A DNA stretch of 64,000 nt from an uncultured Bradyrhizobium sp. (GCF_936928535.1 NZ_CAKZHY010000164.1:1-64000); one strand, 5' to 3'. Positions 25,510 to 34,415 are shown, numbered from the stretch's first letter. Numbers and translations: made by a program. Notes: generated from the letters alone by a model not told the origin.

Positions 25510-26025
25510 TCATTTCTTGCGGAAACGATCGAGCCGCACGACTTCGGCGCCGCCTTGGTTCGGCGGGCTCGGCTCTTCCGCGGTCTCCGTCGGCTCAGCG
25601 GCAGGCGCGGGCATCGCCACAGCCGTCGGGGCAGGGGCAGCCGGCAACGTCTCGCCCGCCACTTCGGCGTCGGAGGTTTCGAACTGGAGGCCGAACTTCA
25701 CGGACGGGTCCAGGAAGCTCTTGATGGCGCTGAACGGCACCACCAGCCGCTCCGGGATGCCGCCGAAGGACAGGCCGACCTCGAAACGGTCCTCGAGCAC
25801 GGTCAGGTCCCAGAACTGGTGCTGGAGGATGATCGTCATCTCTTCCGGATATTGCGCCAGCAATCGGCTCGACAGCTTCACGCCCTCGGCCTTCGATGCG
25901 AAGGTGATGAAGAAATGATGCTCGCCTGGCAGGCCGTGGGCCGCGGCGTCGGTCAGCACTTTCTTGACCACGCCGCGCATCGCCTCGCTCGCCAGCACGT
26001 CGTATCGGATGTGATCGGTCGCCAT
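25510..26025 (-). CDS. sspB: SspB-type ClpXP adaptor protein
   Basis: SspB delivers ssrA-tagged proteins to the ClpXP protease. The conserved fold covers residues 1-125 (MATDHIRYDVLASEAMRGVV, HHFFITFASKAEGVKLSSRL, TIILQHQFWDLTVLEDRFEV, IPERLVVPFSAIKSFLDPSV). A Pro/Ala-rich linker follows, then a short C-terminal segment (AEVVRLDRFRKK) that would be the ClpX-binding tail. The 171-residue length fits the alphaproteobacterial form. It lies about 115 bases downstream of the ssrA gene on the same strand, linking tag and adaptor. Confidence 0.9.
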   Translation of the reverse strand: MATDHIRYDVLASEAMRGVVKKVLTDAAAHGLPGEHHFFITFASKAEGVKLSSRLLAQYPEEMTIILQHQFWDLTVLEDRFEVGLSFGGIPERLVVPFSAIKSFLDPSVKFGLQFETSDAEVAGETLPAAPAPTAVAMPAPAAEPTETAEEPSPPNQGGAEVVRLDRFRKK

Positions 26026-26140
26026 GGTGGTCCTGTTGCATTCCAGGAGACGGGTCCCGCCGGCCCGACTCGCCAAGCCGCAATAGTACCGCGCCTGACG
26101 GGTCAGCAGGAGTCCCCGCCGGGAGGGAAATCAGAGGTAA

Positions 26141-26497
26141 GTGGAGGCTTCTGTTGCCAGGTGCCTCCGAACCCCGCCTAACGGAGCTTAACCCGTTAGG
26201 ACTTTAAGTTGGTCTTTCAAACTGCGTTACGCAGCCTGAGCAACCGGAGCAAAGTTGTCGTTGGCAACTATTGCAGTAGCCCGATAACGGCGGAACAATA
26301 CCGGGAAAAAGTACGCCCTTTACGCCCTCGTCGATCCTATTTCGCCCCCGCCAAAGCCCGCTTCGGGTGAGCCCTTAAATGGGCCTTCAAGTGGGCTTTG
26401 GTGGAGGCGCCGGGTACCGCCCCCGGGTCCGAATGGTTTATTGCGACGACCGTTTATTTCCATAGCCGGCGAACCGGCACACCCAATATAGGGGGCA
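26141..26497 (-). ncRNA. ssrA: Circularly permuted two-piece tmRNA
   Basis: Order on the minus strand: first the acceptor piece, ending GGCGCCTCCACCA with the CCA at 26399-26401; then an intervening loop of about 50 bases with its own hairpin; then the coding piece, starting GGGGGCGAAATAGGATCGAC at 26349. The 5' GGGGGCG and 3' CGCCUCC pair as the acceptor stem. The tag frame is 26265-26227, ANDNFAPVAQAA with stop TAA. A hairpin (GGAGGC...GCCTCC, 26142-26168) closes the coding piece. The outer ends are estimates. tmRNA rescues stalled ribosomes and marks the product for ClpXP. Confidence 0.95.
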
Positions 26498-26613
26498 AAG
26501 GTTTCAAAAAACAGAGGTTTCGAGCGGTGAGGGTGCGGTTCCCTTGGGATAGATCCAAGACGGCCCGGAGCCTGATCTTGGCCACCCTGCGACCCGCGTT
26601 CTAAGCTCCTGAC

Positions 26614-27243
26614 ATGTCCACGGATTCGGCACCGGCCGCCCAAGAGCCGGATCAAGAACCAGATCAAGGGCCGGATCATCCCGCCATCCACGCGCCTCCG
26701 CCCGGCCTGCTGGCACTGTTCCTGGCCTTTGCCCGGATGTCGCTGGCCGGGTTCGGCGGCGTCCTGGTGTTTGCCAGGCACGCCATCGTCGATCGGCACC
26801 GCTGGATGACCGCGGACGAGTTCAACGAGACCTTCGCGCTCTGCCATTTCCTGCCGGGGCCCAACATCGTCAATCTATCGATGGTGTTCGGATCGCGGCT
26901 ACGTGGCATCGCCGGAGGCGTGGCGGCCTTCACCGGGCTGTTGCTGCCTCCGACGCTGATCATGACGGTGCTTGCGATCATCTACGCCCGGTTCGGCGAC
27001 GTCGAGGTGCTGCGCCGTATTCTCGCAGGCATCTCCTGCGCCGCGGTCGGCCTGCTGATTGCCGTGGTCTTCAGGATGATGACGCCGCTGCTCAAGCGGA
27101 TGGACGTCGTCGTGCTCATCCTGATGCTCGGCGTGTTCACGGCCATCGGCGTGTTTCGCTGGCCCTTGCAGGCAGTGTTGGTCATCGCGATCCCGCTCAG
27201 CATCGCGGTGACTTACGTGATGCGACGGAAGGTAGCAGTATGA
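26614..27243 (+). CDS. Chromate transporter family protein, N-terminal-type half
   Basis: After a Pro/Asp-rich cytoplasmic start (repeats of PDQEPDQGPDH), one CHR domain of about 175 residues follows: ARMSLAGFGGVLVFARHAIV, MTADEFNETFALCHFLPGPN and GGVAAFTGLLLPPTLIMTVL. Five to six membrane helices are expected. Short-chain CHR proteins work as pairs with opposite topology; the partner gene overlaps by four bases (ATGA). The family exports chromate or a related anion in proton symport, although many chromosomal pairs have no proven role. Confidence 0.88.
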   Translation: MSTDSAPAAQEPDQEPDQGPDHPAIHAPPPGLLALFLAFARMSLAGFGGVLVFARHAIVDRHRWMTADEFNETFALCHFLPGPNIVNLSMVFGSRLRGIAGGVAAFTGLLLPPTLIMTVLAIIYARFGDVEVLRRILAGISCAAVGLLIAVVFRMMTPLLKRMDVVVLILMLGVFTAIGVFRWPLQAVLVIAIPLSIAVTYVMRRKVAV

Positions 27244-27770
27244 GCAGTCAGAACCCGATCTGGGCGCTGATCTCCACCTTTGGTCTTATGTCTCTATTCG
27301 CGGTGGGCGGCGCTGCCGCCGCAGTGCCCGAGATGCACCGCATCGCTGTCGATGTGCATCACTGGATGACCGACAAGCAGTTCGCGGATGCCTATGCGAT
27401 CGCGCAGCTCTCGCCGGGTCCGAACGTGCTGATCGTCACGTTGATCGGCTATGCCGTTGCCGGCATTCCGGGCGCGCTGGCCGCGACGCTGGCGATGTGC
27501 CTGCCGACGGCGCTGCTTGCCTACTATGTCAGCCGCCTGTTGAATCGGCCGAGCCAATCGCGCTGGCCTGCCCTGATCCAGGCTGCATTGGTTCCGCTGT
27601 CGATCGGATTGATGGCGGCGAGTGCCTTGATCCTCGCACAGTCGACCGATCGCACCATTGCTGCGCTGCTCCTGACCGCGACAGTTGCACTGATCGCTTC
27701 CGTCTCGCGCGTCAATCCGCTGTGGCTTCTGCTCGCAGGCGGCCTGTTGGGTTTTGCTGGCATTGTGTGA
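27240..27770 (+). CDS. Chromate transporter family protein, C-terminal-type half
   Basis: This 176-residue second CHR half starts MSSQNPIWALISTFGLMSLF. The conserved motifs are GGAAAAVPEMHR, WMTDKQFADAYAIAQLSPGP and GIPGALAATLAMCLPTALLA. About six hydrophobic segments span it. The start overlaps the preceding stop by four bases, so both halves are made together. The Pro residues in SPGPN and LPGPN in the two halves are in the family's conserved positions. Confidence 0.88.
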   Translation: MSSQNPIWALISTFGLMSLFAVGGAAAAVPEMHRIAVDVHHWMTDKQFADAYAIAQLSPGPNVLIVTLIGYAVAGIPGALAATLAMCLPTALLAYYVSRLLNRPSQSRWPALIQAALVPLSIGLMAASALILAQSTDRTIAALLLTATVALIASVSRVNPLWLLLAGGLLGFAGIV

Positions 27771-27865
27771 TGAAAATCGCTAGGCAATAAATCGGGGCGG
27801 GGATCCAGTTCCAGCCGATTAAGAATAACAGTGCTCGTGACTTACGGGTCGCGGAGGAGACATGC

Positions 27866-28627
27866 ATGGCCGATACAATGGGCCACTCGGCGACAGCCAC
27901 CAGGAACACCTCGGTGGCGCTTGGCTTCTGCCTGCTGGCGCTCGCCCCTCAGATTTTCGAGTTGATCTGGTCGATCGGGACGATCTTCGGCTGGGGGGCC
28001 GGACGCGGTCCGGCCACGGTCCTGATCAGCCACACGACGGCGCTCGTCGCCGGCGCGCCCGCTGCGCTGCTTGGCGCGATCGGCGGTGAGACCAAGAAGG
28101 CGTCATCGGATGTCTTGCTGGCGCTGATCTATTCCTATCCGTTGTTCGCGGTGGCGATCGTCACGCTGTTCATGACGATCAAATCGGGACAGGACTATAT
28201 CGGCGGCGTCATCCTGATGGCGCTCGCGCTGTTCGCGCTGTGGGCCTCGAGCGATTTGCAGGGGATGCGGGGCTTCTCCTTCGGAGCGGGCACCGCGCCG
28301 CGGATGTTCGGCGGATTGCTGGTGGCTCTGTCCGCCGCGATAGCGCTGACGGGCCTTTTGAACGAGGGGCCGGCGCTCGCACATTATTCCTGGCGTGGCC
28401 CGTTGTTCGTGATGTGCGCGATCCTGTTCTTCGCCTTGGCGATCCGGCCCCTGGGCCTCGTGGTCTCGGCGTTCGTGAGCTTCATGGTCGCCGCGCTCGG
28501 ATCGCATGAAACACGCTGGGGGGAGGCCGCCCTTGTCGGCGCCTGTCTGACGATCGGCTGCGCACTGCTGTTCCCTTATGTGCTCGGCCTGCCGATGCCG
28601 ATGTTCCCGCGTTTCCTGGCTCAGTGA
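27866..28627 (+). CDS. tctB: TctB-like small membrane subunit of a tripartite tricarboxylate transporter
   Basis: The 253-residue protein has about six membrane helices (LGFCLLALAPQIFELIW, VLLALIYSYPLFAVAIVTLF, LFVMCAILFFALAIRPLGLV, LTIGCALLFPYVLGLPMPMF). The layout and the final LGLPMPMFP segment are typical of TctB. It lies seven bases before tctA. It is longer than the usual 150 residues because of an extended N-terminal half, a known TctB subtype. The system imports carboxylates using the sodium or proton gradient; no TctC binding protein is in the window. Confidence 0.85.
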   Translation: MADTMGHSATATRNTSVALGFCLLALAPQIFELIWSIGTIFGWGAGRGPATVLISHTTALVAGAPAALLGAIGGETKKASSDVLLALIYSYPLFAVAIVTLFMTIKSGQDYIGGVILMALALFALWASSDLQGMRGFSFGAGTAPRMFGGLLVALSAAIALTGLLNEGPALAHYSWRGPLFVMCAILFFALAIRPLGLVVSAFVSFMVAALGSHETRWGEAALVGACLTIGCALLFPYVLGLPMPMFPRFLAQ

Positions 28628-28634
28628 GGCTGTC

Positions 28635-30149
28635 ATGGAGCTTTTTGCCAACCTCGCTCACGGCTTCGTCGTCGCCTTCTCTCCGATCAACCTTCTGATG
28701 TGCCTGATCGGCGCGCTCGTCGGCACGCTGGTCGGCGTGCTGCCGGGCATCGGCACCATCGCCACCGTCGCGATGTTGCTGCCGATCACCTTCGGATTGC
28801 CGCCGGTCGGCGCGCTGATCATGCTCGCCGGCATCTATTACGGCGCCCAGTATGGCGGCTCGACCACCTCGATCCTGGTCAACATTCCCGGCGAGGCGAC
28901 ATCGGTCGTCACCGCCATCGACGGACACGCCATGGCCAAGCAGGGCCGCGCCGGTCCGGCGCTGGCGATTGCCGCGATCGGCTCGTTCTTTGCCGGTTGC
29001 GTTGCGACCGTCTTGATCGCTGTTCTCGGCGCGCCGCTCACAAAACTCGCGCTCGCATTCGGGCCGGCGGAGTATTTCTCGCTGATGGTGCTCGGCCTGA
29101 TCTTCGCGGTCGTGCTCGCCAAGGGCTCGGTGCTGAAGGCGATCGCGATGATCGTGTTTGGCCTGTTGCTGTCGATGGTCGGCTCGGACATCGAAACCGG
29201 TGCCTCGCGCATGGCCTTCAACATTCCGGAGCTTGCCGACGGTCTCGGCTTTGCGACGGTCGCAATGGGCGTGTTCGGCTTTGCCGAGATCATCCGCAAT
29301 CTCGACGCCGGCGCCGAGATGAACCGCGATCTCGTGCAGCAGAAGATCACCGGCCTGATGCCGACCAGGAAAGACCTGATCGACTCGGCGCCGGCCATCC
29401 TGCGCGGCACCGCGCTCGGCTCGATCCTCGGTATCCTGCCCGGTGGCGGTGCGGTGATTGCGTCGTTTGCCGCCTATACGCTCGAGAAGAAGCTCGCCAG
29501 GAACCCGTCGCGGTTCGGCCGCGGCGCGATCGAGGGCGTGGCGGCGCCGGAAAGCGCCAACAACGCCGCGGCGCAGACCTCCTTCATCCCGCTGCTGACG
29601 CTCGGCATCCCGCCGAATGCGGTGATGGCGCTGATGGTTGGCGCGATGACCATTCACGGCATCGTTCCGGGTCCGCAGGTGATGCAGAAGCAGCCGGATC
29701 TCGTCTGGGGCATGATCGCCTCGATGTGGATCGGCAATCTGATGCTGATCATCATCAACCTGCCGCTGGTCGGCATCTGGGTGCGTCTCTTGCGGGTGCC
29801 TTACCGGCTGATGTTCCCCTCGATCGTGATCTTCTGCGCGATCGGCATCTACTCGGTGAACAACGCGCCGGTCGATGTCATCCTCGCAGGCGTGTTCGGC
29901 CTGGTGGGCTACTGGCTGATCAAGCATGATTTCGAGCCAGCCCCGCTGTTGCTCGGCATGGTGCTCGGGCCGCTGATGGAAGAGAACCTTCGCCGCGCAC
30001 TGCTGATCTCGCGTGGTGATTGGAGCGTGTTCGTGACGCGTCCGCTCTCGGCCGTGCTGCTCGCGATTGCCGCCTTCCTGCTGGTGCTCACGCTGCTGCC
30101 GATGCTACGCACCAAGCGCGACGAGGTGTTCACCGAATCCGAGAATTGA
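28635..30149 (+). CDS. tctA: TctA-like large membrane subunit of a tripartite tricarboxylate transporter
   Basis: The 504-residue protein has the two conserved TctA repeats: GALVGTLVGVLPGIGTIATV near the N-terminus and GTALGSILGILPGGGAVIAS near residue 265. Also present are GIYYGAQYGGSTTSILVNIP, where substrate is thought to pass, and APESANNAAAQTSFIPLLTL. About eleven to twelve helices are expected. The start MELFANLAHG follows tctB by seven bases. A strong terminator follows at 30211. Confidence 0.93.
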   Translation: MELFANLAHGFVVAFSPINLLMCLIGALVGTLVGVLPGIGTIATVAMLLPITFGLPPVGALIMLAGIYYGAQYGGSTTSILVNIPGEATSVVTAIDGHAMAKQGRAGPALAIAAIGSFFAGCVATVLIAVLGAPLTKLALAFGPAEYFSLMVLGLIFAVVLAKGSVLKAIAMIVFGLLLSMVGSDIETGASRMAFNIPELADGLGFATVAMGVFGFAEIIRNLDAGAEMNRDLVQQKITGLMPTRKDLIDSAPAILRGTALGSILGILPGGGAVIASFAAYTLEKKLARNPSRFGRGAIEGVAAPESANNAAAQTSFIPLLTLGIPPNAVMALMVGAMTIHGIVPGPQVMQKQPDLVWGMIASMWIGNLMLIIINLPLVGIWVRLLRVPYRLMFPSIVIFCAIGIYSVNNAPVDVILAGVFGLVGYWLIKHDFEPAPLLLGMVLGPLMEENLRRALLISRGDWSVFVTRPLSAVLLAIAAFLLVLTLLPMLRTKRDEVFTESEN

Positions 30150-30210
30150 TTGAGCCGCACCGGCGTCTGCGCGGAGGCAACTTAACCAGCGATTTCAAGC
30201 AAATAGAGAG

Positions 30211-30243
30211 GGGGCGGGACGTCGAGTTCCGCCCCTTGTCGTT
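30211..30243 (+). terminator. Intrinsic terminator after tctA
   Basis: A 10-bp stem (GGGGCGGGAC with GTTCCGCCCC, one G-U pair) has a five-base loop and is followed by TTGTCGTTT. It separates the transporter pair from thyA. Confidence 0.8.
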
Positions 30244-30356
30244 TCGGCCGGGAACACTCACTTTTCCGGGTATAATCAACGCGTACAGCGAATCGCAGCT
30301 GTCGCAGCGCCGGGGCGGTCGTTAAGTTCGCCGCCTCCCCAAAGGCTCATTGGCAC

Positions 30357-31151
30357 ATGCACCAGTATCAGGACCTGCTCGAGCGGATTCTTTCAGACGG
30401 CGCCGAGAAGACCGATCGGACCGGCACCGGCACGCTGTCGGTGTTCGGCCATCAGATGCGCTTCAATCTGTCCGCCGGCTTCCCGATGCTGACCACCAAG
30501 CGGCTGCCGCTGAAGGCGATCGTGCATGAGCTGCTGTGGTTCCTGAAGGGCGACACCAACATCAAATATCTCAGGGACAACGGCGTCACCATCTGGGACG
30601 AATGGGCTGATGCCAATGGCGATCTCGGCCCGGTCTACGGCCATCAATGGCGCTCCTGGCCCGCGCCTGACGGACGCAGCATCGACCAGATCGCTGGCGT
30701 CGTCGACATGATCAAGCGCAATCCGGACTCGCGCCGTCTGATCGTCTCGGCCTGGAATCCGGCCGAGGTCGACAAGATGGCGCTGCCGCCCTGTCACTGC
30801 CTGTTCCAGTTCTATGTCGCCAACGGCAAGCTGTCCTGCCAGCTCTACCAGCGCTCGGCCGACGTGTTCCTCGGCGTGCCCTTCAACATCGCCTCCTACG
30901 CGCTGCTCACCATGATGGTCGCGCAGGTCACCGGCCTGAAGCCCGGCGACTTCGTGCATTCGTTCGGCGACACCCACCTCTATTCCAACCATCTGGAGCA
31001 GGCGCGGCTCCAGCTCTCCCGCGCGCCGCGCGCGCTGCCGGTGATGAAGATCAATCCTGACGTGAAGGACATCTTCTCCTTCCGCTACGAGGATTTCGAG
31101 CTCGTCGGTTACGATCCGCATCCGCACATCAAGGCGGAAGTCGCGGTTTAG
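30357..31151 (+). CDS. thyA: Thymidylate synthase
   Basis: ThyA methylates dUMP to dTMP with methylene-tetrahydrofolate, releasing dihydrofolate. The 264-residue length is that of the Escherichia coli enzyme. Motifs: [17 protein letters not shown] at the N-terminus, catalytic Cys in [13 protein letters not shown], the [20 protein letters not shown] substrate segment and [13 protein letters not shown]. It is the first gene of a unit with a GNAT enzyme and folA, which recycles the dihydrofolate made here. A TATAAT at 30271 could be a -10 box, but no matching -35 was seen. Confidence 0.97.
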   Translation: MHQYQDLLERILSDGAEKTDRTGTGTLSVFGHQMRFNLSAGFPMLTTKRLPLKAIVHELLWFLKGDTNIKYLRDNGVTIWDEWADANGDLGPVYGHQWRSWPAPDGRSIDQIAGVVDMIKRNPDSRRLIVSAWNPAEVDKMALPPCHCLFQFYVANGKLSCQLYQRSADVFLGVPFNIASYALLTMMVAQVTGLKPGDFVHSFGDTHLYSNHLEQARLQLSRAPRALPVMKINPDVKDIFSFRYEDFELVGYDPHPHIKAEVAV

Positions 31152-31156
31152 CAGCG

Positions 31157-31642
31157 ATGTCGCTGAACATCCGCCGCGCGCGTCCGGACGAGGCTCCGCT
31201 CGTCCTCGAGTTCGTCCACGAACTTGCCGAGTACGAAAAGCTCTCGCATGAGGTCGAGGCGAGCGAGGCTGACATTGCGGACGCCTTGTTCGGCAACGAC
31301 CCGCGGCTGTTTTGTGCGATCGCCGAGTGGAACGGCGAGCCTGCCGGCTTTGCCGTGTGGTTCCTGAATTTCTCGACGTTCAGTGGCCGCCACGGCATCT
31401 ATCTCGAAGATCTCTATGTGCGGCCGTCGCATCGGGGCAAGGGCCTCGGCAAGGCGCTGCTGATTTATCTCGCAAAGGAATGCGTCGATAACGGCTGGTC
31501 GCGCCTGCAATGGTCGGTGCTCGACTGGAATGCGCCGTCGATCGCGTTCTACAAGTCGCTCGGCGCCGTGATGCTGGACGACTGGACGCTGTGTCGCGTC
31601 ACGGGGCCTGCGTTGACGCGACTTGCAGGGAGCGCGTCCTGA
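31157..31642 (+). CDS. GNAT family N-acetyltransferase
   Basis: The 161-residue protein has the GNAT acetyl-CoA loop RPSHRGKGLGKALLIYLAKE (R-x-x-G-x-G/A), preceded by the strand GIYLEDLYVRP and followed by LQWSVLDWNAPSIAFYKSLG. This resembles the diamine acetyltransferase (SpeG/SAT-like) branch. The gene starts five bases after thyA, and its stop overlaps the folA start by one base, so all three are cotranscribed. A link to folate metabolism is not obvious; the small-molecule amine substrate is unknown. Confidence 0.9.
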   Translation: MSLNIRRARPDEAPLVLEFVHELAEYEKLSHEVEASEADIADALFGNDPRLFCAIAEWNGEPAGFAVWFLNFSTFSGRHGIYLEDLYVRPSHRGKGLGKALLIYLAKECVDNGWSRLQWSVLDWNAPSIAFYKSLGAVMLDDWTLCRVTGPALTRLAGSAS

Positions 31643-32154
31643 TGGAGATCGTCTTCGTCGTTGCAGTTGCGGAGAACGGCGTCATCGGCGCCGGCAACGC
31701 GATCCCGTGGCGATTGAAATCCGACATGGCGCGCTTCAAGGCGCTGACCGTTGGCAAGCCCGTGATCATGGGCCGCAAGACCTTCGAATCCTTGCCGCGT
31801 CGGCCGCTCCCGAACCGCACCAACATCGTGATCACGCGCGATGCGGCCTATCGCGCCGCCGGCGCCGTCGTCACGACCTCCGCGGAGGACGCTGGCGCGG
31901 TCGCACTTGGTGATGCCCTGCGGCGTTCAGCCACTGAAATCGCGGTGATCGGCGGGGCGGAAATCTACCGCCAATGGCTTGATCGCGCCGACCGCCTCGA
32001 GATCACCGAAGTGCATGCGCAGCCGGACGGCGACACGCATTTCGACATCGACAAGGCGAAGTGGGAGGAAACGGCGCGCGTCCGCCACCCCGCCGGGCCC
32101 GACGATAGTGCCGACTACTCCTATGTGACATATCGTCGGCGGCGGCCCCATTGA
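31642..32154 (+). CDS. folA: Dihydrofolate reductase
   Basis: FolA reduces dihydrofolate to tetrahydrofolate with NADPH. The 170-residue protein has VVAVAENGVIGAGNAIPWRL (substrate and Met20-loop region), the catalytic acidic position in KSDMARFKALT, PVIMGRKTFESLPRRPLPNR for NADPH, and IAVIGGAEIYRQWLDRADRL. The start overlaps the GNAT stop as TGATG, implying coupled translation. The C-terminal extension is Arg-rich. A probable terminator follows at 32249. Confidence 0.96.
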   Translation: MEIVFVVAVAENGVIGAGNAIPWRLKSDMARFKALTVGKPVIMGRKTFESLPRRPLPNRTNIVITRDAAYRAAGAVVTTSAEDAGAVALGDALRRSATEIAVIGGAEIYRQWLDRADRLEITEVHAQPDGDTHFDIDKAKWEETARVRHPAGPDDSADYSYVTYRRRRPH

Positions 32155-32248
32155 CTGCATTCACCAATGTTAACATTGACTTTTCTACCCCCGAGCTTAG
32201 CTCGGAGGGCGGCGAGGCTTGCGTTGTAAGGGTCCGTTCGGTCCCCTA

Positions 32249-32281
32249 TAAAGCCGGACCGGACAATGCGGACCGGCTTTA
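32249..32281 (+). terminator. Probable terminator hairpin after folA
   Basis: TAAAGCCGG and CCGGCTTTA form a 9-bp perfect stem with a 15-base loop, followed by GTTTC. It lies 95 bases after folA and just before hflK. The tail is weakly T-rich, so termination may be partial. Confidence 0.5.
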
Positions 32282-32314
32282 GTTTCAGTCTCGGTCTGCC
32301 GAGGAGAGCGTCGA

Positions 32315-33451
32315 ATGCCGTGGAAGAATCAGGGCGGTGGCCCGTGGGGCTCGGGTCCGAAAGGACCATGGGGCACAGGCCCGCAACCGGTCGGGCCGAG
32401 GCCGCCGGATCTGGAAGACCTTCTGCGGCGTGGCCAGGACCGGCTGCAGCAGATCATGCCGGGCGGCTATTTCTCCGGCATCGGTATCACGCTGATCCTG
32501 CTCATCGTCATCGCGCTCTGGCTGCTGTCGGGCTTCTTCCGGGTGCAGTCCGAGGAGCAGGGTGTGGTGCTCCGTTTCGGCAAGCATGTGCGCACCGTCG
32601 ATCCGGGCCTGAATTATCATCTGCCCTATCCGATCGAGACCGTGCTGCTGCCAAAGGCGCTGCGCGTCTCCACCATTTCCATCGGCATGACGCTGATCGA
32701 CGATCCGGCCCGGCGCGGCCGCTCGATCCGTGACGTGCCTGAAGAGAGCCTGATGCTGACCGGCGACGAGAACATCGTCGACGTCGACTTCACCGTGCTG
32801 TGGCGCATCAAGCCCAACGGCGTCGGCAATTTCCTGTTCAACATCCAGAACCCCGAGGGCACCGTGAAGGCGGTGGCCGAAAGCGCGATGCGCGAGGTGA
32901 TCGGCCGCTCCAACATCCAGCCGATCCTGACCGGCGCGCGGACGCAGACCGAGACCACCGTGCAGGATCTGATGCAGAAGACGCTCGACGGCTACGGCGC
33001 CGGCATCCAGATCACGCAGGTGCAGATGCAGAAGGTCGATCCGCCAGCGCAGGTGATCGACGCATTCCGCGACGTGCAGGCAGCGCGCGCCAATCTGGAG
33101 CAGCTGCAAAACGAAGCGCAGACCTATGCCAACAAGGTCGTGCCGGAAGCGCGCGGAAACGCGGCGCGGATCCTGCAAGCCGCCGAAGGCTACAAGGAGC
33201 AGGCGGTTGCCGAGGCCAAGGGCCAGAGCTCGCGCTTCCTGAAAGTGTACGAGGAATACAAGAAGGCGCCCGACGTGACGCGTGAGCGGATTTATCTGGA
33301 GACGATGGAGCGCGTGCTCGGCGGCTCGGACAAGCTGATCTATGACGGTGGCTCCTCGGGCCAGGGTGTCGTGCCCTATCTGCCGCTCAACGAATTGTCG
33401 GCCAAGAAGCCCACGACGCCGGGCCAGCAGCCGGTCGGAGGCTCCCGATGA
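32315..33451 (+). CDS. hflK: FtsH protease modulator HflK
   Basis: HflK is a single-pass membrane stomatin-like protein that forms a cage with HflC around FtsH. The 378-residue protein has a Gly/Pro-rich cytoplasmic start (MPWKNQGGGPWGSGPKGPWG), a membrane helix around residues 57-75 (LILLIVIALWLLSGF), then the SPFH/PHB domain (VVLRFGKHVRTVDPGLNYHL) and a periplasmic coiled coil to about 330. The hflC start overlaps the stop (ATGA). The complex limits FtsH degradation of membrane proteins. Confidence 0.95.
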   Translation: MPWKNQGGGPWGSGPKGPWGTGPQPVGPRPPDLEDLLRRGQDRLQQIMPGGYFSGIGITLILLIVIALWLLSGFFRVQSEEQGVVLRFGKHVRTVDPGLNYHLPYPIETVLLPKALRVSTISIGMTLIDDPARRGRSIRDVPEESLMLTGDENIVDVDFTVLWRIKPNGVGNFLFNIQNPEGTVKAVAESAMREVIGRSNIQPILTGARTQTETTVQDLMQKTLDGYGAGIQITQVQMQKVDPPAQVIDAFRDVQAARANLEQLQNEAQTYANKVVPEARGNAARILQAAEGYKEQAVAEAKGQSSRFLKVYEEYKKAPDVTRERIYLETMERVLGGSDKLIYDGGSSGQGVVPYLPLNELSAKKPTTPGQQPVGGSR

Positions 33452-34344
33452 GGTCTCCCGTAACAGGCATCGTCGCGCTGCTTGCGGCGCTTCTGGTCGT
33501 GATCGTCGGCTATATGTCGTTGTTCACGGTGCAGCAGACCGAGCAAACCATCGTGCTGCAATTCGGCAAGCCGGTAGACGTCGTCACCGACCCCGGGCTG
33601 CACTTCAAGGCGCCGTGGAACTCGGTGATTAACATCGACAAGCGGATCCTCGACCTTGAGAACCCGTCGCAGGAGGTCATCGCTTCCGACCAAAAGCGGC
33701 TCGTTGTCGACGCCTTCGCGCGCTACCGGATCAAGGACGCGCTGCGCTTCTATCAGAGCGTCGGCTCGATCCAGGCAGCGAACCTCCAGCTCACCTCGCT
33801 GTTGAACGCGGCGCTGCGCCGCGTCCTCGGCGAGGTCAACTTCATCACCGTGGTGCGCGATGACCGCGAGAAGCTGATGGGGCGCATCCGCGAGCAGCTC
33901 GACCGCGAGGCCGACGGTTACGGCATCGAGGTGGTGGATGTTCGGATCCGCCGTGCTGACCTGCCGGAGCAGAACAGCCAGGCGGTCTACCAGCGCATGC
34001 AGACCGAGCGTCAGCGTGAAGCAGCCGAGTTCCGTGCGCAGGGCGGTCAGAAGGCGCAGGAGATCAGGTCGAAGGCAGATCGCGAGGCGACGGTGATCAT
34101 CGCCGAGGCCAACTCACAGGCCGAGCAGACCCGCGGCGTCGGCGACGCCGAGCGCAACCGCCTGTTCGCCGAAGCCTATGGCAAGGATCCTGACTTCTTC
34201 GCCTTCTACCGGTCGATGACGGCCTATGAGAACGGGTTGAAGAAGGACGACACCCGCTATTTGCTGCGACCGGACTCGGATTTCTTCCGGTATTTTGGTA
34301 ACCCGTCAGGGAAGACGGCGACCGAGACGCCGGCGAAACCGTAA
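33448..34344 (+). CDS. hflC: FtsH protease modulator HflC
   Basis: The 298-residue partner of HflK has an N-terminal membrane helix (VTGIVALLAALLVVIVGYMS), an SPFH domain (IVLQFGKPVDVVTDPGLHFK, LIVLDAFARYR-like strand VVDAFARYRIKD) and a charged helical region (RADLPEQNSQAVYQRMQTER) that lies in the periplasm. The C-terminal part includes DFFAFYRSMTAYENGL, strongly conserved in HflC. Its start overlaps hflK by four bases, giving equal synthesis of the two subunits. Confidence 0.95.
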   Translation: MRSPVTGIVALLAALLVVIVGYMSLFTVQQTEQTIVLQFGKPVDVVTDPGLHFKAPWNSVINIDKRILDLENPSQEVIASDQKRLVVDAFARYRIKDALRFYQSVGSIQAANLQLTSLLNAALRRVLGEVNFITVVRDDREKLMGRIREQLDREADGYGIEVVDVRIRRADLPEQNSQAVYQRMQTERQREAAEFRAQGGQKAQEIRSKADREATVIIAEANSQAEQTRGVGDAERNRLFAEAYGKDPDFFAFYRSMTAYENGLKKDDTRYLLRPDSDFFRYFGNPSGKTATETPAKP

Positions 34345-34351
34345 GTTAGAC

Positions 34352-34376
34352 AAGGGCGGCAAGTTTGGCCGCCCTT
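34352..34376 (+). terminator. Hairpin between hflC and the DUF2065 gene
   Basis: AAGGGCGGC and GCCGCCCTT form a 9-bp stem with a 7-base loop eight bases after the hflC stop. There is no T run, so it may be a weak terminator or an mRNA processing or stability element rather than a full stop. Confidence 0.45.
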
Positions 34377-34415
34377 CGTCCAGACAAAAACAGCACCACG
34401 GGAGGTTCCAATCCG

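Noticed and set aside
24098-25918. 606-codon plus-strand frame across fumC and sspB
   Set aside because: It spans two convincing minus-strand genes and contains no recognisable motif.
28482-29927. 481-codon minus-strand frame opposite tctA
   Set aside because: Antisense of a membrane protein gene, giving a His/Arg/Asp-rich product with no features.
30271-30276. TATAAT before thyA as a promoter
   Set aside because: No acceptable -35 element lies 16-18 bases upstream; it may be chance.
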